Of a DNA stretch of 64,000 nt, positions 62,715-64,000 are shown in pieces (positions within the stretch are counted from its first letter, which is position 1; each line of letters starts with the position of its first letter). This DNA comes from Salaquimonas sp. (GTDB lineage: Bacteria; Pseudomonadota; Alphaproteobacteria; Rhizobiales; Rhizobiaceae). The notes beneath the pieces are model-generated. The model was not told where the DNA came from. It saw only the letters and a program-made list of their open reading frames with translations, and did not search any database. The stretch is taken from assembly GCA_028289365.1 (NCBI GenBank), contig JANQQM010000002.1:1-64000 (forward strand), given 5' to 3'. The translations under genes and the position numbers were made by a program.

Positions 62715-62817
62715 GCAAGCTCCTCCCAGGAATTATCGTTTTCCGGTGTGTTATCACCACTCCGGACTACGAAACTTAGGCGGCATTGGGATTAAAATCC
62801 ATATAAATTATTTGATA

Positions 62818-62859
62818 ATTGACTACGGGGATGCGCAAATTGACTGCGGGGATGCGCAA
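62818..62859. repeat. Two-copy 21-bp tandem repeat upstream of the sugar importer operon
   Basis: Unit 1 is 62818-62838, unit 2 is 62839-62859, with one mismatch (TAC versus TGC in the middle). The unit starts ATTGACT and ends GATGCGCAA. The 21-bp period equals two DNA helix turns, so bound dimers would sit on the same face. It is 104-145 bp before the start of the binding-protein gene. A tandem operator is the simplest reading. Confidence 0.65.
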
Positions 62860-62904
62860 TGAAAACACCAAGGGCGGATTGATTCACTTTTGGGGATACC
62901 AAGC

Positions 62905-63498
62905 TCATTCCGAATGAAGCGGATTGTCGATTGGTGGACCAATTTCGAAATCTGTAAATTGAACCTCAAGCCCAGACCGCTGAGGTGTGCAAGTCATAGG
63001 TCCCACCAAATACTGACCTTCAACAGGCATATTTCCCAATCTGATCAGCTGCCAGCGACCCATTTGGTCGAGCCGATGAACGATTACTGCGTCATCCAAT
63101 CGCGTTAAACGGATTTGTTGGGCGCCGCTGATTCCAGGCGCGGCAATAACGGACCAATCCGAACGGCCTTCAGTCGTTATGACGACCGAGAAATTCGTCA
63201 GACCATCAGAAAACTCAATCCCGGCCTTGAGCCAGTTCTCGGCGTCCCGTCGGAACATCAAGCCAGCTTGATCATAGAGCGTCTTGTAATGTGCCTCAAA
63301 GGTCAGGACGGCCGTGAAGTCGCTTTCAACGGATCGCCCAAGAAAATGTCCGTCATCTCGCCTAAAGCCGTAGAGCGTGCCTTGCCAAAAATCGGTCTTT
63401 TTGCCGGTCGTAACATTCAATGCGCCATTTGACCAGGTCCAGGCGGGAGGTTTACAGTGCCAATGGGCATGCTGCAATTCTTGCTCTAATCTGCTCAT
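62905..63498 (-). CDS. DUF1349 concanavalin-like protein
   Basis: 197 residues matching the DUF1349 (regulation-of-enolase-protein-like) family: WHCKPPAWTWSNGALNVTTGKKTDFWQGTLYGFRRDDGHFLGRSVESDFTAVLTFEAHYKTLYDQAGLMFRRDAENWLKAGIEFSDG and near the end IRLGNMPVEGQYLVGPMTCTPQRSGLEVQFTDFEIGPP. The fold is a beta-sandwich like a glucanase lectin domain, so carbohydrate binding is likely. Cytoplasmic, without a signal peptide. It may be co-transcribed with the importer operon, although 190 bp lie between. Function in the cluster unknown. Confidence 0.82.
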   Translation of the reverse strand: MSRLEQELQHAHWHCKPPAWTWSNGALNVTTGKKTDFWQGTLYGFRRDDGHFLGRSVESDFTAVLTFEAHYKTLYDQAGLMFRRDAENWLKAGIEFSDGLTNFSVVITTEGRSDWSVIAAPGISGAQQIRLTRLDDAVIVHRLDQMGRWQLIRLGNMPVEGQYLVGPMTCTPQRSGLEVQFTDFEIGPPIDNPLHSE

Positions 63499-63534
63499 AA
63501 TGATGAAATGTTATTTTGGTCCAACATGATTATC

Positions 63535-63564
63535 AATCCAACAGACACCAAAGTGTTGGGATTA
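63535..63564. promoter_or_regulatory. Imperfect inverted repeat in the DUF1349/SDR intergenic region
   Basis: AATCCAACA and TGTTGGGATT face each other across about 10 nt, and another CCAACA lies at 63521. In the 91-bp divergent region between the two genes. Possible operator; no strong core promoter can be assigned. Confidence 0.4.
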
Positions 63565-63589
63565 TCCATTCAACTGAAATAGGGAGATT

Positions 63590-64000
63590 GTGTTGGAAAC
63601 CGGTTTGAAGGGACGACCGATCCTTGTGACAGGCGCGTCCGGCGGAATAGGAGCAGCAACCGTCAGATTGCTAGCGCAAGAAGGTGCAATTGTTTTCGCT
63701 TCGGGAAGAAATGAAGATCAACTGGAAAAGCTGGCGTCAGAGACAAACTGCGAAACACTTCCGTTTGATCTGACTTCCGAAGACGAGGTGAAAAACGCTC
63801 TGGAAGGCCTTGAACTCTACGGTGTCGTCAATTGCGGTGGTTGGGGCGGCGAGATTGCGACCCCAATGGAAACGGACATCAGCGTTTTCGAGAGAGTCAT
63901 CGACGTCAATGCGCGCGGTACATTGTTAGTGACAAAATATGCATCCCAAAACATCATCATAGCCGGCAAAGGCGGCGCGATCGTCAATGTATCAAGTCAA
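63590..64000 (+). CDS. Short-chain dehydrogenase, 3' end cut by window edge (DCXR-like)
   Basis: 137 residues visible and still open at 64000. NAD(P) motif TGASGGIGAATVRLL, then FDLTSEDEVKNALEGLELYGVVNCGGWGG (the NNAG-like position) and the strand before the catalytic Ser, GAIVNVSSQ. The DLTSEDEVKNAL block resembles L-xylulose/dicarbonyl reductases. The start is GTG 63590 or TTG 63593; AGGGAG at 63581-63586 favours the latter on spacing. Divergent from DUF1349, and likely part of the sugar cluster. Confidence 0.85.
   Translation, partial: MLETGLKGRPILVTGASGGIGAATVRLLAQEGAIVFASGRNEDQLEKLASETNCETLPFDLTSEDEVKNALEGLELYGVVNCGGWGGEIATPMETDISVFERVIDVNARGTLLVTKYASQNIIIAGKGGAIVNVSSQ

Noticed and set aside
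1-64000. tRNA, rRNA, CRISPR arrays, transposases, prophage or toxin-antitoxin genes
   Set aside because: Looked for by eye in gaps and gene calls; none seen. Short structured RNAs would need a covariance-model search, which I could not run.

Overview
The window looks like an alphaproteobacterial chromosome, most likely Hyphomicrobiales or a related marine or soil group. This is an inference from gene content: tripartite tricarboxylate (TTT) and TRAP transporters, a fused carnitine dehydrogenase-thioesterase, choline-sulfatase-type enzymes, TolB/TPR proteins of the rhizobial cyclase-associated type, and moderate GC. I see no rRNA, tRNA, CRISPR array, insertion sequence or prophage. The window is packed with catabolic operons, and both ends cut through a gene (a LysR regulator at the left, a short-chain dehydrogenase at the right).

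Layout. 1-3014: LysR regulator divergent from tcuA-tcuB, a tricarballylate oxidation module. 3175-6120: a heme-type ferric-reductase-like membrane protein, two small exported PepSY-like proteins, an exported beta-propeller and a membrane-anchored LuxR regulator. 6144-14910: mixed housekeeping and envelope genes (PBP4-type peptidase, alpha/beta hydrolase, a kinase-like/TolB/TPR fusion, a Popeye-type cNMP-fold protein, a fatty acid desaturase, polyphosphate kinase 2). 15050-18290: nhaA and a double universal stress protein, divergent from an OxyR-like regulator that lacks the peroxidatic cysteine; an OxyR-type box lies between them.

19303-30918 is the most coherent unusual locus. A double OsmC-like protein and an aldehyde dehydrogenase diverge from a cytoplasmic sulfatase, a TctC binding protein and a beta-propeller lactonase. 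Then come a GntR regulator, tctB, tctA, a second tctC and a D-2-hydroxyacid dehydrogenase. Both forward transcription units carry the same operator-like palindrome at the same distance from the first start codon. I infer one regulon that imports an anionic sulfate ester and desulfates it in the cytoplasm.

30959-37047: a Tat-exported intradiol-dioxygenase-like protein with a membrane heme protein, a beta-barrel protein, an unknown Tat protein, then a CpxP/CpxR/CpxA-like envelope stress system with a matching CpxR-type box. 37065-46000: a five-gene operon for gamma-butyrobetaine and carnitine breakdown to glycine betaine, its GlxA-type AraC regulator, and a choline-sulfatase: a quaternary-amine osmolyte cluster. 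46226-49601: an orphan Tat-exported peptide-type binding protein, a small universal stress protein and a DadA-like oxidase. 49604-54017: a TAXI-type TRAP transporter operon ending in the DadA-like gene, with a divergent LysR gene.

54091-64000: a sugar or polyol cluster. A truncated GntR gene, an aldo-keto reductase, a zinc dehydrogenase, a DUF4432 mutarotase-like protein, a CUT1 ABC importer, a DUF1349 protein and a partial short-chain dehydrogenase are grouped around several palindromes and a 21-bp tandem repeat.
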